Assembly: GCF_000143535.2 (NCBI RefSeq) | Contig: NC_037323.1 | Location: 620,001 to 684,000 of the forward strand | Direction: 5' to 3' | From: Botrytis cinerea B05.10 | Taxonomy: Eukaryota > Ascomycota > Leotiomycetes > Helotiales > Sclerotiniaceae | Length of the DNA stretch: 64,000 nucleotides | Shown here: positions 23,495 to 33,809 of the stretch, piece by piece | Layout: every line of letters begins with the position of its first letter | Position numbering within the stretch: position 1 is the stretch's first letter | Notes under the pieces: generated by a model | Seen by the model: the letters and a program-made list of their open reading frames with translations, nothing else | What the model was told of the DNA's origin: nothing | The model's database searches: none | Translations under genes and position numbers: made by a program

Positions 23495-23994
23495 AGAATA
23501 TACTATAATATTAACATTGCGTAACGAGTTTAGCTCATTACTCAATAAACTCGTTTATTATCATAAGACTTATTTATTAATTTCTTAATATCCCTTTAAA
23601 AGTGAAGTTATATTCAATACGAAAACTCTATATTGAATAAATAATCAGCCCGATCTCGGTCCTACATCGATATTCCATAACAATCAGGATATTATTTAAT
23701 AAACTAGGTTTCGACGTATCCTAAGCTATATTATATAGAGCTCAACAAATTGAAATCAGGATATTATAGTGATAACAAATATAAGCTTTCAAGTCCTAAG
23801 ATTGTAGGCTGTTAAAGCCTATAATCAAAAAAAATAAAAATTGGTTTCGATATAAACTAGTTTATTATGCAATATTCTAATTTCAATTTGTTGAGCTATC
23901 ATCTAGGATATATATATATATATATATATCGAAATCTAATTTATTGAGTAATGAGTTAAGTTTATTGTGCAATGTTAATATTGTAGTATGTTCT
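23495..23994. mobile_element. 500-bp MITE-like inverted-repeat element with RIP-type divergence
   Basis: The left end from 23495 (starting AGAATATACTATAATATT) and the reverse complement of the right end from 23994 (starting AGAACATACTACAATATT) align for about 59 nt. By hand I count 11 mismatches, 10 of them transitions (C/T or G/A). A second inverted pair lies inside: a block near 23737-23755 with CTCAACAAATTGAAAT and its complement near 23879-23896. The element is very AT-rich and contains a (TA)n run at 23909-23929. It is too short to code for a transposase, so it would be non-autonomous. I could not identify a clean target-site duplication (left flank ACAAGCT, right flank GTAATAT). Transition-only divergence is what repeat-induced point mutation leaves in ascomycetes. 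Confidence 0.75.
23909..23929. repeat. (TA)n tract inside the inverted-repeat element
   Basis: About ten alternating TA dinucleotides. A second (TA)n tract lies just outside the element at about 23998-24016. Confidence 0.95.
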
Positions 23995-24050
23995 GTAATA
24001 TATATATATATATATGTATGCAGAAGCCGACAAAGTCGCGTGGGCGATGG

Positions 24051-24082
24051 ATGTATGTACGTACGTATGTATGTATGTATGT
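24051..24082. repeat. (GTAT/GTAC)n tetranucleotide repeat
   Basis: Tandem GTAT units interspersed with GTAC. Confidence 0.9.
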
Positions 24083-24194
24083 TTGGACTTGGAACGCATG
24101 TATATGTATGTACTTGGAAACTTGGAAAGAACGGTGAGAGTCACGGGCTAGACGGGAGATGGGCTAGATGGATTGGATTGGATTGGAACGGAAT

Positions 24195-24217
24195 AGAGCA
24201 GAGCAGAGCAGAGCAGA
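24195..24217. repeat. (AGAGC)n pentanucleotide repeat
   Basis: Four to five tandem AGAGC units, preceded by GGATT repeats (about 24170-24187). Confidence 0.9.
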
Positions 24218-24381
24218 CCGCTGAATTGGATTTCTTGGTACGGGTGGGTGAGAGTGAGGGGATTTCTTAATTTTAATTTTATTTTTTTGTTTTGTTTTGT
24301 TTCTTTGGTGATGGGTGGGAGTTGGGATGTGTATGTCTGGTGTGTGTGGTGGTGTTGAGCTTGTTGGGATGAGATGAGATA

Positions 24382-24414
<33 letters not shown>
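24382..24414. repeat. (ATCT)n microsatellite
   Basis: About eight perfect ATCT units. Confidence 0.97.
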
Positions 24415-24415
<1 letters not shown>

Positions 24416-24835
24416 TCACACAACAACCTGACAGACAACCTATACCTATGACAGGACAGATCTAGATCCCATTCAATGATGCACTGCGATTTATGATTAA
24501 CTTTTTGTTGACACCTACCTACCCACCTACCTAATAATAACAAGTTCCACACACATCTTTCATAAATCCACCCACCTTTCTGATCCGCTAGTATCTCCAT
24601 CACAAGTATGCATTCCAACTCCCAGATCACAATCTCGAGTCTCGACGGTGCTTTTTCTCTCTTCCGTGAGACACACCATGTACTCAGTAGTATGTTCGCA
24701 GCGTGTATCAAACTTTGTACAGCTGTACAGGTGTACTGGTGATGTGATACAGTTTGTTGGTGTTGTTCATATGCTATCTAGGATAGGATGGGTTGGATGG
24801 TGGATGTTTCTCCACTACCGTGGTGTTGGGTTTCT

Positions 24836-24880
24836 TGTGCTGTGCTGTGCTGTGCTGTGCTGTGCTGTGCTTTGCTTTGC
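24836..24880. repeat. (TGTGC)n pentanucleotide repeat
   Basis: About seven TGTGC units run into two TTTGC variants and are followed by GGGAT repeats (to ~24908). Confidence 0.95.
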
Positions 24881-25901
24881 TATGTGTGGGATGGGATGGG
24901 ATGGGATATCGATGGGGAAGGGGAATGGGGAAGGGGGTGGGGGATCTGTTTTTTGTTATGTATTGATTGATTGATGTGTGTGTATGTATGTATGTATGTG
25001 TAATTCGTGATACTCTCTGTCTGTAGATATAATAAATGTTTTCCATACAATTGAAGGCTTGCATTTGAATCTCAATCCGAATCCGAACCCGTGAGGTGAA
25101 GGGGGAAGGGGTTCATTCCATATTTGGTTGACACAACAACATGTAACTTATCTATTTATATTATTGCATTATTGTATCATTGTACCTAGTTATTGTATTA
25201 CCACCATGTGATTTCGTGCTCGCCCATAGAACTAGTGGATGGAAATGATAGCTGATGGCGGATGGCTGACTCGCAACGCGTGATCTTCATTCATGATATG
25301 TGCAGACTGCGTATTTACTATTCCATGTCTCGGGTTTCTGACAATATATTTGCCCAGGATTTTGTTCACACACAGACAGACAGACACCCAAGCTTTTCGA
25401 GGCAAGGAAGGAAGGGAGGAAGGGAGGAAGAGTGAAGGAAAGGGTTAAGATTGATTGACCGACTTCTTCGTCTTCTCCTTATTTTTTTCTTTTTTCTTTT
25501 TTGCTTCACTCTAAATTTGACCATGTATTTTTTCCTCTCTTGTTTAGTTGCACCGTACCGAGTAGAACGTGCAAGCATTATTTGGACCTATTTCCAAGTA
25601 GTTCAAGTAGTCCAAGTCGTGTGAAGCCGTTCTAGTCCTTCTAACAGGGAATGGCTGTTCAATGACGAACGTTGGATGGTTGTTTTCAGATGTTGATCAG
25701 AGGCTAAGGTGTGCGAATGGATTGAGAATGTATGGAAATGGATATGAGATGTACAAGAATGGATATGAAATGCACATTAATATATACTCGTGTGTATTAA
25801 TCTCGGCTTATGCACACTCATCTACACCAATCTACCACTACAGAAACATGCGCGGCCAATCAACCGCCGATTGTGCCTGATTAAAAGGATTCGAACCTGC
25901 G

Positions 25902-25937
25902 GAACCTGGTGAACCTGGTGAACCTGGTGAACCTGTC
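25902..25937. repeat. (GAACCTGGT)4 nonanucleotide minisatellite
   Basis: Three perfect copies plus one ending GTC instead of GGT. A GATTCGAACC sequence just upstream (about 25888-25897) resembles the T-arm of a minus-strand tRNA, but no D-arm or anticodon arm follows. Confidence 0.95.
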
Positions 25938-26245
25938 TACAGTGTCTGCTGTGCCTTTCGATGCACATCCGTCCTATGTACGCGCCTCCCTGCCTGGGTC
26001 AAGAAAGATGCATGTGAGTAATAATTCCCACAATGCTGACAATACCATGCGACAGATGAGATGGTCCTTATGATATGATGGTCCATATCTTGATAACATA
26101 GAGCATCAAGATTGCTGGTGAACCAAACCCAACCTCTTCTTCTTAACAATCACAAGATTCGCAAGATTCACAATCATCTCTCGCGCGCGCTCCCCCTCTC
26201 CCCCTCTCGTTTCTACACCGTTTCCTACATAGAAGACACATCGTT

Positions 26246-26294
26246 CTCCTTTCCTTTCCTTCCCTTCCCTTTCCTTCCCTTCCCTTCCCTTCCC
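26246..26294. repeat. (TTCCC)n pyrimidine tract
   Basis: Imperfect CCTTT/CCCTT pentamers, all pyrimidine on the plus strand, about 350 bases upstream of the coiled-coil gene's ATG. It could act as a pyrimidine-rich promoter element; that is inference. Confidence 0.9.
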
Positions 26295-26551
26295 GTAAAA
26301 CATTCACAAATCACAAAAGATATTCATTCACAACCAATTCCCCCCTTCCCCTCAATGCTCCGGAACTACCTATTCTAGATTATATAATGAATACCATGGA
26401 GTAAATAAATCCGCGACCATGTTATCAGGAGAGTACACTGACGGTACAACACACTCCACCAAGGAAGCACAACTTCAAAGTTTACGATTCAGAAGTCAAA
26501 GTTCAACAACCCTGAAACCCTGAGATCCCGAAATTCCTGTATTCTTCTTCA

Positions 26552-26582
26552 CCAGCCAGCCAGCCAACCAGCCAGCCAGCCA
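26552..26582. repeat. (CAGC)n repeat in the 5' leader
   Basis: About seven CAGC/CAAC tetramers end 70 bases before the ATG at 26650, so they are probably transcribed in the 5' UTR of the coiled-coil gene. Confidence 0.9.
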
Positions 26583-26649
26583 GAGAGACAACGCAGCCAC
26601 TTTCTCTAGCTCCCCCATCTAGTCTGCACACCAAGGAAACGCCCGCATT

Positions 26650-29255
26650 ATGGCACATTTATCAGATTTAATCGACCACATTCCAATATCGGATGAGCAA
26701 CAACGTAGCACCCTGAAATGTTGCTGTGGCCGCAGAGACTGCGCATTTCTCCTTCATAATGGCGAGGTCTTGGACAAACTGGAGGGAGACGTGACACTGG
26801 CTGCTCAAATGGGTCAGGTATGAATGCTTTCTTTCCATGTTTCTCATCTTCTGGCGTTGGTGTTACCATTGATCTTTCTACATTCCTCAACGCACCTCAA
26901 TCTTTCTTACTTTCGTACGTTTCCCCCTTTGCACCGGCAAACCTCAGGGGAAATTAAAGGTAGCAGAGATTTTACTTGGAGGAAGTGGATACTGTGATCT
27001 TGGTTCTTGGATTATTTACTTGTGGCCTCGATTTAAATTAGTCTAATCTTCTTTCTTGTTTACCACCCCGCGTTATCGTACGCGCTTACATATAATTAAA
27101 TGGGTGCGAAGGAGTGGGGACGCGGGAAACAAATATTAGGAAGATGAATCAACCATTGACTTTTGCTCTGCAGGCTTTGTTGGAAAGACATGAACATTAT
27201 ATGCTCGATGCGGAACGAGAACGAGCAAAGATGACGGCGAAGATCGAGCAGTTGGAAGTGGATAAGAAGGAACTGGAATTGAAAAATGAAAAGACAATTG
27301 CGGAGAACAAGGCACTGCTAGACCAACTCGAGGGTCTCAATGATAGTTATGAAGAATCCGAGGTCCAGATCAAATTGCTCGAATCGACTTTACAGAGCAC
27401 GCGTACCGAGATGAAACGTCTAGAAACCTTAGCTTCGAGAACACACCAGCTAGAGAGAGATTTGGCAATCTTGGAGGAAGAGCAAGAAACTTTACGAAAA
27501 ACCATTATACATACAGCTGCGGAAGAACGCACGGCAATATTGAGATGGAAGAGAGCGGAACGAGGAGTTTGTGATTTGCAGGATCAATTAGAGAGAATCG
27601 AACGAGAGGCACAAGAAGAAAAGGCACGACATGTGGAAATCTTGGGACGTATGGAGAGACAACGAACCGTTGAAAGAGAGTTGGATACGGCTGCTTGTCG
27701 TTTGAAGGGTGCCGCTGCAGCCACATCAGGGAGAGGCAAGCCTGGTACCAGTGTTGTCTCGCATTTTGTCAAGGATATTCTACAGGATAATGCGAATTTG
27801 CAACTTGGGATAGTGGAGTTAAGAGAGATGCTGATGAATTCGAATGATGAAGTACAAACATTACGAGATCAACTATTGATGCATCAACCGATGTATGCGG
27901 ATGATGTTGATAACGTCGCTCAGCAGCGGACATTAGGGGCAGAACTTGCGCCAAGCGAACAGGATTCCGAGCAACGAACACAAGAACCACAAGTTATTTC
28001 CCAAGCGCTTCATATACATCACCATTACCATATACCAAAGAGAGAAGAGGTGCGTAAACCGAAAAAGAAGCGGACCTCTTTGAATTCCAGTATTTTCCCT
28101 CCACTGAATCGAAGTCCACAATCTCCACGAATTTCTAGGGGCGCAGAGAATGCTATACTAGCTCAAACAGCAGTCACCGTTCCAAGTCCTATCAATACTA
28201 ATAATCGATGGTCAGCCCAATCAAGTCAATTGTCAGAGTTTGCTCCTTCATCTGTACCATCTTCTCCACAATCTATGTATCGAAGCAGTGCCCTATTTGA
28301 TCGAAGTTTCGACATTGATTCATCGCGTCCGACATCACCTACCTCAAGTATTGATCCATTGTCGCCTCGAGTTCACCCTTCATATCATAGAAAGCGTCCC
28401 TCCGAAGTTTCAACCCGAAGCTTTTCTGCTATTTCTAATTTTCAACCTCATAATATAATTCACGAAGAGGAGGATGACGACGATTCTCACAATGTTTCAG
28501 GCCTACAGTTTACGGGAGTTCCTTCTCTCGCGGGTGATTCTACAAATCCTACCACTTCAGATGTTTCTGATAATGCGATTGATGAGTGGATACCTCGTCA
28601 ATTTGGTCCTAGGTTACATCGTTCTCCATCTCATGAATCGATTGTTTCAATTTCAGGCATCGATATTCATACATTAAAAGCTCGACCATCACAATTGAAT
28701 ATGACCTCGGTCGGACCATTAATCAGACCGCAATCTAGGCTTTCCACTCCAACGATGACATATTCCACTGAAACTATTACTGGTGCGTCTATGATTACAG
28801 CTCGGCCTACTTTATCTCGAACCGGTCATGACAGTACGAGTTATCTTCGTTCCAACATTGGGCACACAAACACAACGAGATCACCGAGTAATGATCGAAG
28901 TTCTATTCGATCTAGCTCATCTAATGAAGGCAATAACAGTAGTACTAGTACTGGTCTAGGAAAGAAAGTCGGCGGTTGGGTCTTTGGTCGTTGGGGAATG
29001 TCTCCTGCTAAATCAACAAACGATCTTAGAAGTTCCTCGGACGCTGACGTACCTGTTCCTCCACCAACTATTCGGGCTGTGAGCACACCATCTATTTCTA
29101 TAACCCAAGAGCCTTTGAGAGCCATGTTGGGTAGAGCCGCGGGAATCAATCAAAAGGGACCAATTCCAGGGTTTAGACAAACGGAGAAGGCGCCTAGTAA
29201 GGTGGTGCCGGATCTGGTTGATAGAGATGCTTTGGCGGAGGTATTGGAGGAATGA
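26650..29255 (+). CDS. Coiled-coil protein with CC1-box-like motif; candidate dynein-dynactin cargo adaptor
   Basis: Exons are 26650-26817 and 27174-29255, joined by a 356-nt intron (GTATGA...CTGCAG), giving 749 residues. The N-terminus has a cysteine cluster CCCGRRDC (residues 24-31). The junction then restores DVTLAAQMGQ-ALLERHEHYM. This AAxxG sequence before a long coiled coil matches the CC1 box by which BICD, Spindly, HAP1 and TRAK adaptors bind dynein light intermediate chain. Residues ~57-250 are heptad-rich coiled coil. The rest is Ser/Pro-rich and probably disordered, with HIHHHYHIP near residue 300 and GKKVGGWVFGRWG near 645, and an acidic C-terminus (LAEVLEE). The family is known to me only as an uncharacterised fungal coiled-coil protein. 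The adaptor role is inferred from the motif; a spindle-pole or polarity scaffold is an alternative. Confidence 0.85.
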
Positions 29256-30122
29256 TGATGATATGGAGAGTTTTGGGTGGATAATAAGAGACAAGAGTTG
29301 AATTTCATTATAATAGGATGGGGGATCGGAGTGTGGATATGGATCACCTTCATTTTACTACATGTCGGGGAGTTTCTTTTGTTGATTTCCTTTGTTGAAT
29401 TTGGAGACAGATATTACAAGTTTGATCATGTGGAGTATATTTTTTACATTTTTTATTTATCTATATATAATTTGCAGGGCGTTTGGTGGGATCATTGGGT
29501 GGATTACTGGTCGGATAAATTGGGATGGAATGGTTTTGTATGGATACCCTATTTGCGTTTTGTGTATAATTTTTAACTTTCTTTTCCCTTCTTTCTTTTG
29601 TTCGGAGATTATAGATGGATGGATTTATTAGGTATTAGGCTATGTTATGAAATGGGATGAGGTGTGATGTGATGGAGTAAGTAGCATTGGAAGATCAGAT
29701 GCGATGGTGTGGAATGGAATAGGCTGGAACAAGAGAAAATGGAATAGGATAGGATAGGATAAGATTGAATAAGATGGAACCAGAAATCCATATCAGTAGC
29801 ATGTTTTGGAGAGGATGTCAGATGTTGAGTATTAGATGGTAGATTGTATGTAGTAGGTAGTTAATAAATACTAGGTATGTAGATGGGTAGGTAATTCATA
29901 ATACTTTGAAAGTCAAATCGAGGTGCTCAGTCTTTATTTCATTTCTTTTCATTTCATGTTTCAATTTTGAATTCCAGATTCGAGATTCGAGATCGGGGAG
30001 TGGAGTGAAGTGAAGTGCGTTCGGAGCTGGGAGCTGGGAGCTGGGAGTTGGTGAATACTGTCTAGCTAGCTAGTTATATGGGTATAGTAATTAAGTAAGC
30101 GAATGAGTGAGTTAGTAATTGT

Positions 30123-30158
30123 GTGAGTGAGTGAGTGAGTGAGTGAGTGAGTGAGTGT
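30123..30158. repeat. (GAGT)n microsatellite
   Basis: About eight tandem GAGT/GTGA units. Confidence 0.95.
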
Positions 30159-30358
30159 GTATACTGAATTTTTTATTGGGGGAGGGGGAGCGGGAGGGGA
30201 AAGGGGCTATCATGCTATCATATTATCATATTATCTATATCGATATCGATATCGATATCAATACTAGAGAGACTCCAGAGAGAGTATCTACAGCAAAAGA
30301 GATGAATAGATATCTCACTATTTCTACGGGATGCGGGATGCAGGATGCAAAGTTTGCA

Positions 30359-30361
30359 TTT

Positions 30362-30391
<30 letters not shown>
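30359..30391. repeat. (TTTC)n microsatellite
   Basis: About eight tandem TTTC units on the plus strand. Confidence 0.95.
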
Positions 30392-30392
<1 letters not shown>

Positions 30393-30467
30393 CGATTATA
30401 AAGCGCGATTTGTACATATTATGTATGTATAGTATCCATCTATCCATCTACCCATCTACACTTTAAT

Positions 30468-30471
<4 letters not shown>

Positions 30472-30506
<35 letters not shown>
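30472..30506. repeat. (CT)n dinucleotide repeat
   Basis: About 17 CT units. Confidence 0.97.
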
Positions 30507-30508
<2 letters not shown>

Positions 30509-31002
30509 GAACCATAAATAAGCGTTTCAAGCATATTAGTTTCATCTTTTTTGTCTGTCTGTCTATCTCTCCATAAACGAAAAAAACAAAAAAAAAAATC
30601 AGGCGGAAATCGAGTGCTCTTTCAAAAGACTTCTTCAACAGATTCAGATTATAAATTTATTTCAAATCAAGTAGTGAAATGTGTGAGACGAGCAAACGGA
30701 AAATTCGAGTCTTCTTTGTATTTGATCTTGAGTGGTTTTTTTATTATTGAGTATTATATCAAGAAAAGATTGTAGTTGTTAAAGGTTCTTTCAAATAGGG
30801 ATCAATTCCCGCCTGTTATTTCGCTGACGTAGAGTCTATCTATTATGGGAGTAGAGGAGTAGAATGGTGAGTGGGGTTTAATCATATTTATTCCATCGCT
30901 TTTATTTACTGTCTAATGTTTGTTATTCCCTGTTTCTCTATTTCCCTGGCTCAACGCATCGTAACATGCAGATTCCAGCACCATCATTTTTAAATTAGGC
31001 AA

Positions 31003-31026
31003 GTATCCGTATCCGTATCCGTATCC
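31003..31026. repeat. (GTATCC)4 hexanucleotide repeat
   Basis: Four GTATCC units followed by a GACGC-type repeat, close to the 3' end of the gene at 31147. Confidence 0.9.
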
Positions 31027-31146
31027 CGACGCGACGACGCGACGATGCGCGATGTATGAATTTCCACTTCAAGACCAACTTAAACATACTCGGATTCTCA
31101 TCCTCACATCCTCATCACCCATCACTCATCCATCATCCATCCATCT

Positions 31147-32379
31147 CTACTTCGCCCCCCTAATCACCAATTTCGAAATCGGCATCTCATTCACAACGGG
31201 CTGCTCTCTCATGCTCTCCGAAACCAGCTGCATCATCTCGTTAGTTTGATACATCGCTTCCCACAATCTCATCGTTGCATTCTGAGACCATTTGCAAGAA
31301 CTCACTGTCGTGTTTTCTGCTCCTGCTCCTGCTCCGGCTGCGGCTGCGGTTGCGGTTGTGGTTGTTTGAGCTGCGGGTTGTGCTTCTGTACTGCTGTTTG
31401 ATGTGGATTGAAATGCAGATGCAGATGCAACTAAAGGTGACTCTCTAGAACGAGGTCTTGCGGAAGCCTCATATGTACGTCTTGCTTGTAGATCGTCGAA
31501 CATTTTCTCGTATCTCATTTTCCCACTTCCAAAAGCGGGAGTGTACCCTTTAATGTAGTTTATACCATCATCAGTTTCTTCATCTGCAGACTCTTCGTCG
31601 CTTGTAGAAACTACGTTAGACAATGTGCTCTGTCTACGAACATCTCTCCTCGCGGTAAAATTATCCAGATTCATAGCTGGATCCGGAAGAGGCGAATCCG
31701 GATCTACATTTGGATCCACGGCCTCATCATCAGCATCTAGATTAGCCGCAAGTGAAAGTTCAGGGGCCGGGCCTGAAGATGAACGTGATGGGTTCGCGAG
31801 ACCGCCACCCGATGCTGCACCGCGGGCGTTTCTTCGAGCACGTTGATTTCTTCTCGTGCTATCTCCTCTACGCGATCGGTTTCCTGGGCCTAGGGATCTA
31901 ATGATTCGGTATTGTGGGAGTCCTCGGGCTCGGCGCCGTGCGTTGAAGCGTTCAAATGCAAGAACACGTATAACGTCACCTGTAATGGGATTGCGAATCT
32001 CGGTGGTTTCATCAATTGGTGGGATACCCATTTCATGCTCTGTACCACTTGTAGAATTATGATCTTGACGGGATTGTTGTTCGATAGGACCGGATAGTGT
32101 GGATAAAGCGGTAGGGTCAATTAAAGGGTTTGTTCTTGGGATAGATCGAGGATCAACCAGATCGGGATTTTCTGCTCGCTCAAGAGCTCTTCTCTCGAGA
32201 AATGATTGAAATTGACGCTCGGCAAATGGAGGTAGTGAGTCAACGGGTACATCATCTCCTGCGGTTTGGTATGTACTGTTCTCGGGAACAGATTGCATGC
32301 TGACGTCTTCAGAAAGGCGAGAGATTATGTAATTTGGAAATGAAGTGCCATTTGATTTGGGGGAGGGAGGTGGTGACAT
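31147..32379 (-). CDS. Unrecognised, largely disordered protein (410 aa)
   Basis: Single open frame of 410 residues from the ATG at 32379; the frame continues upstream only to a TTG at 32424. I do not recognise the family. The N-terminus is Ser/Pro-rich. A conserved-looking block PFAERQFQSFLERRALERAE lies near residues 50-70, then NPITGDVIRVLAFERFNARRRARGLP near 128-153, followed by an Arg-rich stretch (RSRRGDSTRRNQRARR) that could bind nucleic acid or localise to the nucleus. An acidic Asp/Glu-rich segment, an Ala/Thr run and a C-terminal predicted helix (ATMRLWEAMYQTNEMMQLVSE) follow. No membrane segment or signal peptide is seen. Codon use resembles neighbouring genes, so I take it as a real gene of unknown function. 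Confidence 0.75.
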   Translation of the reverse strand: MSPPPSPKSNGTSFPNYIISRLSEDVSMQSVPENSTYQTAGDDVPVDSLPPFAERQFQSFLERRALERAENPDLVDPRSIPRTNPLIDPTALSTLSGPIEQQSRQDHNSTSGTEHEMGIPPIDETTEIRNPITGDVIRVLAFERFNARRRARGLPQYRIIRSLGPGNRSRRGDSTRRNQRARRNARGAASGGGLANPSRSSSGPAPELSLAANLDADDEAVDPNVDPDSPLPDPAMNLDNFTARRDVRRQSTLSNVVSTSDEESADEETDDGINYIKGYTPAFGSGKMRYEKMFDDLQARRTYEASARPRSRESPLVASASAFQSTSNSSTEAQPAAQTTTTATAAAAGAGAGAENTTVSSCKWSQNATMRLWEAMYQTNEMMQLVSESMREQPVVNEMPISKLVIRGAK

Positions 32380-33293
32380 CCTGGAGAATATCGAATTGGT
32401 TGATTTGGTTGAAATCAGCCGCAATTTATATGAAAATTCGGAAAGACCAGTTTAAGTTATAGTTTTGAGGGTTGTCTTGATTTACAAACTTCGAGTTCGT
32501 GACGGAATCGAGTTGGAGAGAGAGTTTAGAATTACTCAAGACGGAAGTAGAAGTAGAGGTTGAGAGTATACTGAAGATAAGGGGAGTGAATATACTGACC
32601 CAAAATATTATCAAGGTGAAGTTAGAAGACAAATCCTATATCCACAAGTTTTTCTGCACGTCTCATCCTCTAGAAAACCACTTTAACCATGTCATAACAA
32701 TCTCTTCGTCCTACCGAAACTTTTGACAGTAAGGATAACCGTGAAGGAAGAATTTATATTTCCTTTCGTCCAAAGATTGGAGAATCAAATAAACGGTATC
32801 AGTGGTATACAAGTGTAATGTAATTATAAAGTGTTTGATCTGAAGCCGTTGCTGAGAATATGTTTGATAATAACGCCGATGAAAATATACGAGTTGATTA
32901 TCTTCTTATGTTTCTGCAAATTTGAGCAGGAGAATAAACAGAAACACCCTCATCAATCTTTCCTATAAGTTATGATAACATTTTGGAGGAAAGCGCCGCG
33001 GAAACTTCTTCGACAATAGGAAGTCGTTCCTGCCATATTCAGACTTCAGTGATTACATCTGAAGACTTCCTCTTTCACCAAGTCACGAGTCATGATTTTC
33101 AGCATGCGGAGAAAGATTTAATATCTTTGGCAGGGATAAGAGTGAAATATTATTAGTACATATATATTTTCAGTGTCGAGACTACTAACAGTAAAAGCAA
33201 CCATAGTAATACAGAGAGAGTTAATGTGATATTAAAGCTAGAAATGTCACGATCAACAGATATGCAACAAACAGCTTGATTCAAACATAGGAT

Positions 33294-33312
33294 TTTTGTT
33301 GCACATCTCATG
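33294..33312. repeat. 19-nt motif, copy 1
   Basis: TTTTGTTGCACATCT followed by CATG. Copies 2 and 3 are identical over the first 15 bases and the last three. Confidence 0.9.
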
Positions 33313-33546
33313 TTAAACCAGACGGCTCTTTTCAACTCTATTCTTTCCATCAAGAGATATACCAATAGTATTCAAAAGCCCATGGAAATCTTCAGAAGAA
33401 GCAGGAGTTCAACAATATCAAGAGGCTAGCTTGATAACTCATGTATTCGATGATGTATATGCAGACAGAGCGATATTTTGTGATTTACAAATGGTCTCGA
33501 AGGCGGAATCTAGTTGAAGCTAAAGATAATAGGGGTATAATCTTTG

Positions 33547-33565
33547 TTTTGTTGCACATCTAATG
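33547..33565. repeat. 19-nt motif, copy 2
   Basis: TTTTGTTGCACATCT followed by AATG, 253 nt after copy 1. Confidence 0.9.
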
Positions 33566-33790
33566 CTTTCTTGATGCTCGGTTTCGAAACCGAAGTTACT
33601 CCTTTGCGATTACATTTTTTTGCCTGGAAAAAACAAGAAGCATGCTTAAAAGAAGGAAAGGTTGAAAATTGAGAGATTCTCACAAATATATAGCTAATCG
33701 TTGATTTTCTATCTCTTGTCAAGAGAGAGTTGTGAGTTTTTGTCAGTATCGAGACTGCAATTTGAGTTTGAGTAAGCGAGCGAGGTATTA

Positions 33791-33809
33791 TTTTGTTGCA
33801 CATCTGATG
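33791..33809. repeat. 19-nt motif, copy 3
   Basis: TTTTGTTGCACATCT followed by GATG, 244 nt after copy 2. Downstream, the words ATGGAAATCTTCAG (after copy 1) and ATGAAAATCTTCAG (after copy 3) also recur at similar distances. Confidence 0.9.

Larger units (their letters stand above)
23068..26649. other. Microsatellite-rich gene-free region
   Basis: About 3.6 kb without a supportable gene. It holds the 3' flank of the amine oxidase, an inverted-repeat element at 23495-23994, a dense series of simple repeats between 24.0 and 26.6 kb (listed separately), and the pyrimidine-rich leader of the coiled-coil gene that starts at 26650. Open frames here encode low-complexity translations of the repeats. 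Confidence 0.6.
29256..31146. other. Convergent intergenic region rich in simple repeats
   Basis: About 1.9 kb between convergent genes. Besides the 3' UTRs it holds GGATAGGATA and GGGAGCTGGGAGCT runs (29740-30045), and the GAGT, TTTC, CT and GTATCC repeats listed separately. No gene seen. Confidence 0.6.

Noticed and set aside
25885..25960. Possible minus-strand tRNA, because GATTCGAACC resembles an inverted T-arm
   Set aside because: The sequence beyond it is a GAACCTGGT minisatellite with no D-arm, anticodon stem or matching acceptor stem, and the T-stem itself pairs at only three positions.
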